A stretch of DNA of 64,000 bases from Perilla frutescens (GCA_026008535.1 BRKX01000007.1:3805001-3869000); one strand, 5' to 3'. Positions 47,650-58,381 are shown, numbered from the stretch's first letter. The notes: generated by a model from the letters alone, not told the origin. Program-made: numbers and translations.

Positions 47650-49334
47650 CCCAAAAAAATTGCTCCACGCCAGGTGCCTGTACGGGTCATTGCAAAGCAT
47701 TTTGCACGTAAACTAGCGGATGAGGGGGTTGTTCTGAAGCCCAAAGAGATGATGTCCGAGCTTTTACGTGAGTAAGGAATTCAGATCGATTATAGTTTTG
47801 CTTTGTTGCTATCGAGATGATCTATGGAGACTATGATAAGTTGTACGCGCAATTACCTGCATTTCTACACACGTTACAGCTGCGGAATCCCGAGACATTA
47901 TATGAACTTCAGACGACCTCTGAAGATCAGTTTCAGTATATGTTTTTGGCACTCGGACCGTGCATCAGGGCTTTTCAGGAGGGCTTACGTCCAGTGGTCG
48001 TGATTGATGGGACACACTTGAAGGGGAGGAACAAGGGAATTCTGTTTGTTGCTGCGACGAAGGACTAGAACGAACAAATATTACCTATTGCAATTGGTCT
48101 CGGTCCAATCGAGAATGATGATTCTTGGAAGTGATTCTTAAGTCGATTGGATATCACTCTGGGGGAGACTGAAGATCTCCTGATTGTGTCAGATCAGCGC
48201 CAGAGCATTATGAATGTTGTCGCAGCCGTTTTTCCAAGAGCGGCACATGGATTGTGCTATTATCATTTACAGAACAAGATGGCGAAGCGCGGTGCCTATG
48301 TGATCGCCATGTTTAAGGAGGCTGCCTATGCCTATCGTACAGACGTATTCCAGAGGCATATGTCAGCATTGGAATTGGTAAGTATCCCAGCATACCAGAA
48401 ACTTTGTAAAATTGGTCCCGAGCATTGGTCCCGATCGCAGTGTCCCGCACGGCGTTTCAGCTTCATGACATCTAATGCGGCTGAGTCACTCAATGCTCGT
48501 CTACTGTGGGCTAGAAGATTGCTCATTTGCTCAATGCTTGAGGTGTTCAGGCGTATTGTCGAAGAATGGTTTGTTGAGCGAAGGGCTGCCGCGCAGAGTT
48601 AGGATCACATGTTGACTCCAGAAGCTGTGAACAAGTTATCGAAGAATGTTGAGCATGGACGATGTTTTCCCATTCGATGCACGACACTAGCACACCTATG
48701 GAAAGTTGAGGTTGGCAGGGAGTCATTTATGGTTGATCTTCAGCATCGTACTTGCGATTGTTGTGAGTTCGAGCTGGATTTGATCCCATGTAGCCACGCT
48801 ACAGCGGCGATCAGGTATGCAACTTTCATGTTTTTTTGTTAAGAATTCATTTGCTCAACCATTATCATTTTTAACTATGATTTTTTGTGCACACATAGAT
48901 TCTCCGGTAGACACATTTATGATTTTGTGGATAGGTGCTACAAGACGGAGACTATAGTCAGCATGTACGACTCAGTGATCATGGGCTTACCCAGTTCTGA
49001 AGAGTGGATTTTGCCACCTTATGGTTCACCACTTGTGCTTGCCCCAGTGATTAAAAAACAAGCTGGTCGTCCTTGGATGTCAAGAGCTCGAGGAGGCGTT
49101 GAGGCATCATCTAGCTCGCGAAGACAGATTTGCATTAGATGTCATGGCCCTGGTCACAACAGACGAGTGTGCACAACCCAGATCCCAATTGGTGGTGTGG
49201 ACTTAAATGCACCTCCAGAGGACGTGCCTACGGAGAGTGCACGTAGAAGAGCTCCTAAGAAATGTAGTGTTTGTGGTGAGACGACGCATACCCATCCCAG
49301 GTGTCTGACTAGACAGACTACAGATCTAGATTGA
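47650..49334 (+). pseudogene. Mutator-like (MULE/MuDR) transposase relic
   Basis: An N-terminal MuDR-type region (KHFARKLADEGVVLKPKEMM) is separated by a frame change near 47815 from the MULE catalytic domain. That has Asp in VVVIDGTHLKGRNKG (about 48000), Asp in LLIVSDQRQS (about 48187) and a likely Glu in SNAAESLNA (about 48475). A SWIM zinc finger follows (CDCCEFELDLIPCSH, about 48752-48797). An intron at 48815-48898 joins in phase to a second exon with two C-x2-C-x4-H-x4-C knuckles (CIRCHGPGHNRRVC, CSVCGETTHTHPRC), ending at 49334. In-frame stops lie at 48066, about 48132 (TGA where Trp is likely) and 48600. The gene is dead but recent enough for all domains to be read. Confidence 0.9.
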
Positions 49335-49465
49335 TCATGTCTACATTTACCCTGTTTACTTCATGGTAACTACTTTACTTTGTTATCTTTGTTTAAGGCA
49401 ACTTTACTTTGTTTACTTTGTTAATTCCACTTTGTTTAGATTAGTTTAAAATCATGTGTCAATAA

Positions 49466-49533
49466 ACATATATCAATAGAACAAACGATAAACATCAACT
49501 AATATCAATAGAACAAACGATAAACATCAACTA
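49466..49533. repeat. 34-bp tandem duplication
   Basis: ATATCAATAGAACAAACGAT followed by AAACATCAACTA occurs twice in succession, in the gap between the convergent transposase and Ulp1-like frames. Confidence 0.9.
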
Positions 49534-49551
49534 ATACAAAGTAGATAACTA

Positions 49552-50001
49552 TCATCGTCGCCCACGAAACTGGGGTGGGCGTGTATAGCTAAGTGAGTAG
49601 ATCCTCACTGTTACAGAATAACGATATCTCCGAATATCATCCTCGGATACAATAGTGTGAGGGACTCCGGAAAGCAATCGATCCACATACATCATAGTAT
49701 AAACGCCACAACTGACCCCGTGGAACTGCACAAACTGATCTGGGACAGACTTGTCCAGCTTCAGTGCATAGCAATGGCTATCTGGCCTACTCCGACCACT
49801 CCAATAATGAGACGACCACAAGAGGCGTGGCAGTAGACGAAGAAGAGGCACCAACTCTCGATCACGCTTCTCAGCAACCTCTATGTCATTCGGGTCGTCC
49901 ATCTTGAATAATAATGAGTCATATAACTCGACAGTCCAAGTCCAAAGGCATATACGGACAGTGACCCAATGATGGCCTCCAACATTGCATATCATGATCA
50001 C
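49552..50001 (-). CDS. Ulp1-like (C48) cysteine protease, C-terminal exon, MULE-associated
   Basis: The minus-strand frame holds a Ulp1-type catalytic layout: His in GGHHWVTV (about residue 13 of the exon), Asp in VELYDSL, then Gln in VQFHG and Cys in SCGVYTMMY. Ulp1 enzymes cleave SUMO or related modifiers; many plant copies are carried by transposons. The exon starts after an acceptor TTTGCAG (minus strand, 50002-50004 is CAG). No upstream exon could be recognised, so the gene is partial. It is open with no stop for 150 codons. It converges with the transposase relic, the arrangement known for Kaonashi-type MULEs carrying Ulp1. Whether it belongs to the same element is an inference. Confidence 0.8.
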   Translation of the reverse strand: MIMICNVGGHHWVTVRICLWTWTVELYDSLLFKMDDPNDIEVAEKRDRELVPLLRLLPRLLWSSHYWSGRSRPDSHCYALKLDKSVPDQFVQFHGVSCGVYTMMYVDRLLSGVPHTIVSEDDIRRYRYSVTVRIYSLSYTRPPQFRGRR

Positions 50002-50004
50002 CTG

Positions 50005-51101
50005 CAAATACAGTAACACTTATGAGATAGACAAATACAAAGGTTTAAGGCAAAAGAAAATGAAATCAAGAAATTAAGTTCTAAGCCTCTGCAAAATGAA
50101 ATTATGTATGTAAATAAAAACTTCAAAAATAGGCCCTATATTGATTTCAGCCCAGAAAACCCTAGTGTGTTAAATGCAGAAAAGCATAAAAGAGAATCTG
50201 AACTTGAAGAAAGACATAGGAGGGAATGCAGAATTGATAAATCCTACAACTTTTTTCAGTGATTTAAGGCCATTCTTGATAGCCAATTTTACCCATACAC
50301 TGGTCCTGATGAAATGGTTATCCTTAGTAGCGACGTTGAGCCTTGAGCCTATTTCTTTGAGTACCTTTGCATTGAAAATATGTGGAGAAAGGATAGTTGG
50401 AAATTATGGAGTAATGGGTAGTTGGGGTGATATAGAGGTTTATTGCCCGGAAAATTTGGTATAGATTTTGATGCTCGTGTTTATCACATCAAAGAAGGGA
50501 ATAAAAAAAGTGAATAAAAAAAAGAGAAAAAAAAAGAGAAAAAAGAAAGAGTGAGCACGAAAATATCTTATACCAAGAGAATTAATAAGACTCGAAGAGT
50601 CTAATGGGGTTGGAAACTGAGTGAAAAGGTTGGAAGATGATCTAAATTGATCCTACTGAGGAATTGTATTTTCTGGGAGGTGTCGGGGTTATTTAAACTT
50701 AGTCACTTAGCCAAATTTTGCCCACCTTAGCTGAAGCCTACATTACAACCAATAAAAAAGTCCTTTTTTATTCTTATTTTGAAGCATATGTTTTGTAGTG
50801 GAGATATGAGATCGATTGCAAGCTTATGGTGGATTATGTGCATTGAATTGATGATTGAGCGTAAACACGTCCTGTTAAACACTTGAGAGTGAGGAAAAAA
50901 TCATGCACCTGGAGAGATTCACTTTTTGAAGGCATATCGTCTTTGAGTTTATTTTTGTGTATGCTGATTTTTATTCACATGTTTGATTTGGAAAAGATCC
51001 CGTCTAGCTTCTGAAGCATTGCACAATTAAAGTTTCTTAGTTCTGCTTTTCTATGTTTTGTGGATGTTCGAGGACGAACATTTCTCTAAGTTTGGGGGAG
51101 T
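50005..51101 (+). mobile_element. 3' internal region of an Athila/Tat-like Ty3/gypsy element
   Basis: A purine-rich stretch (about 50490-50555, runs of A with G) and, further on, TTCGAGGACGAACATTTCTC then AAGTTTGGGGGAG (polypurine tract, 51088-51100) precede the LTR, as at the 3' end of Athila/Tat elements. The open frame at 50174-50464 shows no recognised domain. The left limit is not determined. Confidence 0.6.
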
Positions 51102-52317
51102 TGATAAGCTCAGATTTTTCATACTTTTCGAGCTTATTCGAGATGCATTTGTAGGTGATTTTTAGGCTATTACAGCGTGTTTACGTACAATTCTTATTTT
51201 ATTGTTGTGTTGATGAGTTTGTTGAGTTTTGAAGCAAATAAGGAGTAAAAAGGAGTCATAAGTTGAAGAGCAGTGAAGTCGGATGTGATATAGGAGCTGA
51301 ATAGGCCGGAAGCAACCCGCATGGACCGTGCATGAACAAGCCAATGGCGCACGGCCCGTGCAGGGTGCTGCACGGCCCATGTGGCTCTTTACAAATTCCA
51401 TCCAGAACCTGCCGCACGGACCATGCACGAGCAAGCCCTTGGCGCACGGCTAAGTCGGCAATTTGGCGAATTTTTTTCTCTTTTGTTATCTGTAGCTAAT
51501 TCTGATCCAAACTCAGCCCAACTATTTAAGGCTCTATTTTGCACGAAAATTCCACCACTTTTTCACCCTATTGAAGAACAGAGAAAGTAGAGAAACAACG
51601 GAGAAGCATAGAGATTGACTGGAATTAACCATTCAAACCGGCATAAGTTGTTTTTAATTTCTAGTCTAGTTTAATTATGTTAGACTCGATTGTTCTTCTA
51701 TTTTCTTTGGATTGTAACATGAACATGAGAGGCTAAGCGTCTAGTGATTCTAGGGTTTGTTACAAGTATGAGTATTTGAGATTTTGATTTATAATATTGT
51801 TCCGTTTCTTCATTTATTTATGTTTCCTAGATTTAATTTGCTTGTGGATTTGTTTGGCCATCAAATGCATATGTGTAGTTGATTATTTATCACTCGAGAG
51901 AGGTTAATTAATTAACGGATTATGAATACATAACACATACTTGCTAAATCGATAGATTAGTAGGATTATGTGAGAAGAATAAATCTTAGGATCATTTTGG
52001 AATTAAATGACAGGTTGAGATCGAGAGATAAAATTTGGCATTTAATCTATGTCTAGAACTTACTCGAGAGAGAGGGGCTAGATAAATTCATGATTCTTCT
52101 ACAGATTTAGGAATTAATTTAATTTATTTTTCTTGTTTATTTAATTAAAATCCAAAAACTTGAATTAGTCATCTAGATAGTAGGGTAATTTAAATTGGGT
52201 ACTCGATTAGGTTGCATAGCTAGTCTCCGTGGATACAATATCTGTTCTCACCTATTTTGCTACAATTTACCTCGTGCACTTGCGAGTCATGTTTTGTGTG
52301 AAATAAAATAGTAAACA
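51102..52317 (+). repeat. Athila/Tat-like LTR
   Basis: Begins TGATAAGCTCAG after the polypurine tract. It contains repeated GCACGG(C/A)CC(G/A)TGC phrases near 51310-51460. It ends in the CTCCGTGGATACAATATCTG and CACTTGCGAG region followed by AGTAAACA. Beyond the end, TTTTTGGGTGCGCTATCGGG resembles a degenerate Asp-tRNA primer site of this group (normally TGGCGCCGTTGCCGGGGA). The right boundary is approximate. Confidence 0.6.
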
Positions 52318-52348
52318 AGTTTTTGGGTGCGCTATCGGGCTGGGGAAC

Positions 52349-52633
52349 ATGGCCCCTGCCATTCGTCACCCTTCTACTGTTGAAGGATCCTCCTCGTCAT
52401 CCAGCCTGGGCTCCGGGTCGATGTACACCCGGGTAGAGCTCGATGCGAGACTGGGTAAAATACATGCACATATGGATGCCCAGCGTGAGTCTGTGCAGCA
52501 GGTATGTGCTGGAGAAGCCAGGATGGAGTCCCTGATTAAGCACCTTCTTAGTCAGCAGTCGGGTGGTGCTGGTGACGGATCCGGAGGGTCAGGTAACGGT
52601 TCTGGAAGGCCGGATGGTGAGGCGGGCACGTAG
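52349..52633 (+). CDS. Short ORF, probably 3' exon of a CACTA transposon gene
   Basis: Ninety-four codons, ATG to TAG: a Ser-rich start, a helical middle (YTRVELDARLGKIHAHMD), and a Gly/Ser-rich tail. It resembles in style the C-terminal part of plant CACTA-associated proteins and sits just upstream of a CACTA 3' end. I do not recognise a defined domain. It could equally be the start of a gag-like frame, because a degenerate primer-binding site lies just before it. Confidence 0.45.
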   Translation: MAPAIRHPSTVEGSSSSSSLGSGSMYTRVELDARLGKIHAHMDAQRESVQQVCAGEARMESLIKHLLSQQSGGAGDGSGGSGNGSGRPDGEAGT

Positions 52634-53153
52634 TTGTACTATTACTGTTATTATGCTACAATTTTGATATTTATTTATATGTATTATAAATTTTGTTTTA
52701 AATTATGTACTATTATATATATATATATATATATATATTAGTTATATGATCTTTTTTTATATTTAGGTACAAATAAATATTGAAAAAGAAAAATGAATTA
52801 AAAAAAAAACCGAATTAAAAAAACAAAAATGGTGACGGAAATGTTCCGTAACCCGATTTTTTTATGTTATGAATTAAATTATTTTTTTGTTTGGCGATGA
52901 AAAATTTCATCGCCGTATCCGTCGCTTTAATTTGGCGACCATTTACGACGACACTTTAGGGCAACGGACTTTTCCGTTGCTTATTATGTCGCCACATAAG
53001 GTGACGGAATAGTCCGTCGTCTTATTTCTTTAGCGACTAAATTTACGAGACAGACATTTTCCGTCGCCATTTCATCGTTCGTTAAATTCGCGACGGAAAA
53101 TGGGTATGAGACGACGGAAATTTCCGTCGCTATTCCGTGATTTTCTTGTAGTG
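52634..53153 (+). mobile_element. CACTA (En/Spm) 3' terminal region
   Basis: The right end at 53153 reads CACTACAAGAAAATCACGG on the minus strand, the canonical CACTA terminus. Over 52830-53135 there are many short subterminal repeats in both orientations built on GACGGAA, TTCCGTC and CCGTCGC. The matching 5' terminus is not in view, so the left limit is unknown. An (AT)n run lies at about 52713-52739. Confidence 0.85.
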
Positions 53154-53977
53154 ACGCTATGACCTCATATCTAATCAAATTATGAAGTTGAGAGATGTAG
53201 TAACTATAATTAAGTAACCCTGGTGGATCATATATATATTTGGGGACAAACGAGGTACTAAAAGTTCAAACAAAGAGATTTTTATTAAAAAAAGTATTAA
53301 TTAAAATGAAAATTGTTCATGCATGTTGAGTTGTGAATCCCACACGAGTAAGATAAATATTTTAGTAAGGCTTTTGCAGGTCCATATTTGTAATTAAGAT
53401 TTCTTCCATGTTTGTGAATAATTTCTCATTATAATCGTAAATATATAATATATATATAAAATCTCATAATTTGACTTGTGAGCACCACTAGAGTACTAGT
53501 TCATCACTATATGAGTACTCATTTAGTGACAAACTCGGTAAACAATTATGTGTCTTATTACTTTATTCAACATTATTTTTGTGTCTCATTCGTACGTAAA
53601 AGACCACCCACTAATTAATTTCCTCAAGCATTTGTGAAAACTAAAGGAACAAAATCATCTACTTTCCTCCAGCATCAAACACTTTTGACTAGATTGGCTC
53701 CACTATTTATCTCATCTTTTAAAAGAAAAGACATGAATTATGTTAACAAAGTACTTCGTTTTTCTTTTTTAGATAACTAATTAACTAATTGATTCACAAG
53801 TAGTAGTGCATTCTTGATCAGAGGTTGATTGAATAAGACGCCGTCAATGAGCTATATATGAAAAGCATAAGACCAAAAGAGAAGAAAGAGGTCTCCCTTA
53901 AAATGGTTTGTGCCTGACTTTTCGTCTGCTGCTACTCTAGTCGTGCATGTATGTACATAGATACTTACTTACCTAGT

Positions 53978-54046
53978 AGGGTATCCTCGTTGGTAGAGTA
54001 ACGTCCTCATAACTGAAAGGTTGTACGTGATTCAAAGTCACGCTTC
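53978..54046 (+). mobile_element. tRNA-like head, possible SINE
   Basis: TATCCTCGTTGGTAGAGTAA contains an A-box-like GGTAGAGT. CTCATAA sits where an anticodon loop (CAT) would be, and GTGATTCAAAGTCACGC resembles a B-box arm. The acceptor stem does not pair, so it is not a functional tRNA gene. A tRNA-Met-derived SINE head is the best guess. Confidence 0.4.
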
Positions 54047-54053
54047 TAATTAA

Positions 54054-54111
54054 GTCGAGAAGATCCTTGTGCATATGTGAAATATGACATATGCGGAAGG
54101 ATCGTCTCGAC
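54054..54111. other. Long hairpin: 25-bp arms, 8-nt loop
   Basis: Left arm 54054-54078 (GTCGAGAAGATCC...GCATATGT) pairs with right arm 54087-54111 (ACATATGC...GATCGTCTCGAC) with three mismatches, and AT-rich flanks extend the pairing. It directly follows the tRNA-like segment. Confidence 0.85.
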
Positions 54112-54368
54112 AATTAATTTGAATAACAGCCTTTGAGTAATATTGTATCTATGAATAATGGTTGTGCGTATCTATAAATGGGTTCGTATCTATACGTACT
54201 CTCAACTTTCATTTTAATTGCTTTATCGAAAGCCATTTCCTTGAATATGAAATTCAGTTGAAGTAGGAGATTGAACAAGAAATTAATAGACACAAAAACT
54301 AGAACACATGATCTTGCTCAAACATTTCATCAAACCTTTAGGATGCGCATAGTTTCTGTTATAATGGT

Positions 54369-55154
54369 TGTTGGGATTGGCCCATTTGTCCTTCTTTCTG
54401 GCCCAATACAAAATATCCTATCTACCTGGCCCAGCCCCAAACCCTTAACCCTAAGTGTCATTCCAACTCACTTCATTAAACAGCATTAAGGCTGTTGTCA
54501 CTTCCCTATGCTCTAGAAGCATCTATAATATCACTCATCTCTCTCACTCTCTATATGACAGATTTCACAATCTAATCTAAGATTCACTCTCTCTCTTTCT
54601 GGATCTTCTCATCTCGCTCCCATAGTTTCTCTGGCCGGAGTTCTGATCATCGGCTCCTGTTTGGCCGCTGAGTGTTTGGGAGGAGAGTGTTGTGAGAGAG
54701 AAAGGAAGAAACCCTCTGCCCCCTTCAACCCTAGCCACCCCGCTTCCTCTTCCCCTTCCCTGGACTGTTTTCCGGTCGCCGGAGAGGGCTTCTGCCGATC
54801 CCAGTGGGAAAATCTGAGCCGCTGTGCCTTGGGCACCTTTTCCCACTCCCGATTGCTCTCTGTTCTTCCTTGTTACTCTCATTATTACTTTTGCTGTGTT
54901 ATCTCACTTGTTTATTTGTCTTCTCTACAGATCTGAAGGTATTCGAGCCTGTGAAGAACTTTGAAGGTTCTCTTGACCTTCATCTCTGAGGCCGCCGCTG
55001 CTGCTGCTTGAAGAAACCCTAGATTAGCTTCTGCAGTTGAAACATCTTGTAAACTCTTGTATTCTCGTTTCTAGCTACTTGAGTAGCTTGTGTTAGGAAC
55101 CGCTAGAGGTAGGGAAGCAAGTGGTGTAAGCCCCAGCTAGGTGATACCACAACA
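54369..55154 (+). repeat. Copia 5' LTR (786 bp)
   Basis: TGTTG...CAACA ends. ATGGT (54364-54368) would be the left target copy. Followed one base later by a primer-binding site. Confidence 0.85.
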
Positions 55155-55155
55155 G

Positions 55156-55167
55156 TGGTATCAGAGC
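55156..55167 (+). other. Primer-binding site, initiator tRNA-Met
   Basis: TGGTATCAGAGC directly after the LTR is the standard plant copia primer site complementary to the 3' end of initiator tRNA-Met. Confidence 0.95.
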
Positions 55168-55885
55168 CTAGTTTAGGCCTAGCCGGGAGCACCCTCCTAC
55201 CTCCATTCCTAGCACCCCGCCGCCGGTAAGGGCCGTGCATACTTCACCCCCCCGGGGCTCTGATCTAAGGGTAAGTCCGGCTTTCCCCTACCTGGGAAAG
55301 TCGGCTCTGGTATTTTCTCAAAACCCTAAAACTCCTCGGTGGTATCTTGTCGAACATGTGCCTTAATTGCTTCCGTTTATCTGTCTCTGATCTGTTCCTT
55401 GGCATTCCAAGCCAAACCCTTGTATGTTGCTTACGGTCGGGACCGTCTGGATTCCCCTATGGGTCTCCTCAAAGTGGGTTGCCCCGATAGCAAAGATAAG
55501 TAAGGACTTTTCAGTGGGTTTTGGGCTTGATTGTTGTGTCTACTGTCTGTTTTCATTGATTGTTTGTTCCATATCCTGTTTTTTTTACGGAACCCCTGAG
55601 TTGGGTCCCTGTTGACTTAGCAATAAGTCTGTAGTGGTGATTTGTGGCTGAAAATGTGTTAGGGATTGACCTGAGTGACCCCCTGCGCCACAGATAAATC
55701 TGTGTTGCGAGCTGGGATAGCCTCAGCTCTAGATTTCCCAGGTGTTCCTTTTCTGGCCTGTGGAAGCCCTGCTTCCTGTTTGGTGGTGCATTCCTAGGTG
55801 TTTGTTTGTGTTCTGGTGACTATTCTGAGAATCTTGGGTGATTCTGTGAAATTTCTGTGTTTTAAGTGAAATTTCTGTGTTAAGC

Positions 55886-56395
55886 ATGAATAATCTGAGT
55901 GTTGTCCCATTTAATGGAAGTAGTGATTTTGGTGATTGGCAGACTAGGATTGAATGCATTTTAACCAAAGAAAATTTGTGGGATGCTATATCTGATAGAA
56001 TTGATGAGCATGAAGCTGATAAAAATCTTGCTAAATTAAATGCTGGTGCTAGGGCTACAATTCTGTTAAATCTGAGTAGTGCCATTGTGAGGCAAGTTTC
56101 TCATCATAGATGTGCTAAGGACTTATGGGATGCCTTAACTGATCTGTTTATTGTAAAATCTGAAGAGCATATGTATTCTTTACAAAGCCAAATCATGTCT
56201 TTTCAAATGGATCCCTCTAAAGATGTTGACACAAATATGCATGAATTCACTAAGCTATTAAAAGATGTAAAACTTGCTGGAGATGATAAAATTGAAGCTT
56301 ATGCTCCTCAAATCTTACTTGGTGCTATCCCTGAAATGTATGTTGAAGTTAAATCTGCATTAAAGTATGGAGGGTGTAAACTCACTTGTGATATG
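55886..56395 (+). pseudogene. Copia gag, N-terminal part (UBN2-type), truncated
   Basis: Starts at ATG 55886. It shows the copia gag pattern: FNGSSDFGDWQTRIECIL, KDLWDALTDLF, and a MHEFTKLLKDVKLAGD block. Family similarity stops around KLTCDMIV; the frame then runs into unrelated sequence to a stop at 56462. No zinc knuckle remains. Confidence 0.85.
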
Positions 56396-56472
56396 ATTGT
56401 GTTTGTGGTGAGAATACGATGTCTTGATTCTTTAATTCCAACATCTCTTTCGCAATGTTGCTGAAGAATATC

Positions 56473-56712
56473 TCACGCTTCTTTGGCCGACTCACAATTT
56501 CTTATGAGTTTGAACATCTGAATATCCAAGGAAGACTGGATTGCGTTGAGTGCCTTGTCATTGAAGGTAGCATCTTCATTTTGTGACCTGGTCCATTCTT
56601 CTGGAGGAGTACGTGTTGTATCTCCTTCGGCATCTACGGTCTTAGGATGCGTCCATACCTTTTGAACAGCATTCCATGCTCTTGCATCAATGGATTTGAT
56701 ACAAGCTCTCAT
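56473..56712 (-). pseudogene. Copia gag fragment, minus strand
   Basis: The frame contains ACIKSIDARAWNAVQKVW, then EDATFNDKALNAIQSSLD and the FKLIRNCESAKEA block, typical of the gag of Sire/Tork-type copia elements. It ends at TGA at 56473 close to the junction with the plus-strand copia. The preceding codons back to the primer site lack a clear start. Confidence 0.8.
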
Positions 56713-56845
56713 TCAAACTTTCCAAAAGGATAGTTCATGCCATCGAGAACAGTAGGTTTGTTGAACAACGGGTTTGTGCAATCCATTGTACTCACGAAAA
56801 CAGGATCACCACTTAGTGTGTCAAGTGTTCGCTCTTGATGCCAAT

Positions 56846-57481
56846 TGAAAAAACCGAACTCTCGATTTTGACAGAGTTGTTTAAAGTTGTATCTAAAGTT
56901 GAGACAACTTTGTACATGCAGCGGAATATAGAACTAAACAATGGATTGAAATTTCACGAGATTATATTTCTATAATCTCACGAAGTGCCTCAGGGCAAAA
57001 TAATCACTATATGTATTTGTGAATTACAAAAACACTACAAGCAAACTCTTACTAAACTTAAGAAACTTTATCTCTTCCTTCGCAGAAGGTCGTGACTAAA
57101 GTTGTCTTAACTAACACTTGTAGAAAGCTAATATCTCTAATACAGATCTGGTATATTTCAATCAAAATCGTGTAAATAACTCTATACAATTGATCCCTAT
57201 TTATACAAAAATAATAACTTGGACTCTACTCCAAATAACAGCTTTATCTCTCCATGATCTCCATTCCTAGATTTTCGGTCACACACCCTCAACTTCAGCA
57301 ACAGCTTTATCTTGACTCTATCAACCTTTGAAACGGTCAAACACAACAGATTTCCCTAGAACATCTCAACCAATTTACTTCTGGCACAATCAAACAAGAA
57401 AGACAAAACAAAAACTATATACAAAATAACAACAAACCAAACGGTTTCCACACTGAGGATCGTAGAAACATTATTTTTTCA
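56846..57481 (-). repeat. Copia 5' LTR (636 bp), minus strand
   Basis: Inverted ends TGAAAAAA/TTTTTTCA, adjoining the primer-site-like sequence on the internal side. Confidence 0.78.
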
Positions 57482-58381
57482 ATCCATTGGGAGATAGAGA
57501 AAAAAAATGTTAAATGTTATAGATTGAGATATTGAGAAAATACGATTTTTGTTATTTTTTAATTTTTTTAATGTATTATTAAAAAATATATGCATTATAT
57601 CTATTTATCCAAATAAAATTTACATATTCAATAGAATGGAGACAAGTGTCCAAATAAAATTTACATATCTAATAAAAATTTAGATATAATGGATCTATTT
57701 CTTTTTAATAATACATTAAAAAATTAAAATATATATAAAAAAAATAAAGAAAGAAGAGAGGGAGACTAGCTGGTTGCTTGGTCTACCAAGTCTCCCTTGG
57801 TAGAACAGCCAAATTCAATAATTTTCTATTTTTTTTCTTCACCATTTAGAACAAATGCAACAACCATCATGTACTTAAACTTGCATATAAAAAAAAAATT
57901 CTCAAGAAGTTAAAACCTAAAAGAAAACAAGAAATCAAGTTAGGATTTAGGTGGGGTCTTCCAATATTAGGGTCCTTCACGTTCGAGCTTGTAATCAGAA
58001 ATGGGATCACCTATGATAATTCCTTTTGCATTTTCTGTTTCAACTCTTAATTTTTTTTATTTTTAATATAATTTATTATGATTTGTTTAAATTTAAATTT
58101 TATATTTAGGATTTATCCTTTACCAATTAGGATATATTAAAAAAAATAAAAAATAAATTAAAAAAATTTAGTTATGGAACACGAAATGTGATAGGGATGG
58201 AAACAGAGGATCTGATCCGTTGTAATTATACTCTCAAATCTCCATAAATCTTAAAATAAACAAAGGAAAAACATAGAGAAAGAATAGAGAAAGATATTAG
58301 TGTGATTGCTTGTTGGATCCGGCCACCAAATAAGTTCATCAGTGACGCACCAACATGCGGCCAAGGTAAGACAATTAAGTA
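57482..58381. other. AT-rich spacer, no gene seen
   Basis: Contains A-rich runs, a small perfect hairpin (TCTACCAAG-TCTCC-CTTGGTAGA, 57782-57804) and no coding domain. Its right end carries AATTAAGTA, the target copy of the next MITE. Confidence 0.6.

Larger units (their letters stand above)
53154..54368. other. Spacer with tRNA-like and hairpin sequences
   Basis: No protein gene was recognised. It holds the tRNA-like segment and the hairpin listed separately. The open frame at 54271-54489 runs into the following LTR and is not a gene. Confidence 0.6.
54369..56395 (+). mobile_element. Ty1/copia 5' half, plus strand
   Basis: LTR 54369-55154 (TGTTGGGATTGGCCC to ATACCACAACA), primer-binding site at 55156, a long leader, then gag. 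Similarity ends inside gag at about 56395, where an opposite-strand copia fragment starts. The 3' part and 3' LTR are missing. Confidence 0.88.
56396..57481 (-). mobile_element. Ty1/copia 5' half, minus strand
   Basis: On the minus strand: LTR 57481-56846 (TGAAAAAATAATG to GGTTTTTTCA), a primer-site-like TTGGCATCAAGAGC (56831-56844), then a gag frame ending against the plus-strand copia. ATCCA (57482-57486) would be its 5' target copy. The 3' part is missing. Confidence 0.8.

Noticed and set aside
50174..50464. 96-codon ORF as an env-like gene of the Athila-like element
   Set aside because: No signal peptide or membrane pattern convincing enough, and no alignable domain; left as internal sequence.
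53978..54046. A genuine tRNA-Met gene
   Set aside because: Acceptor and T arms do not pair properly and the B-box departs from consensus; only a tRNA-like relic is supported.
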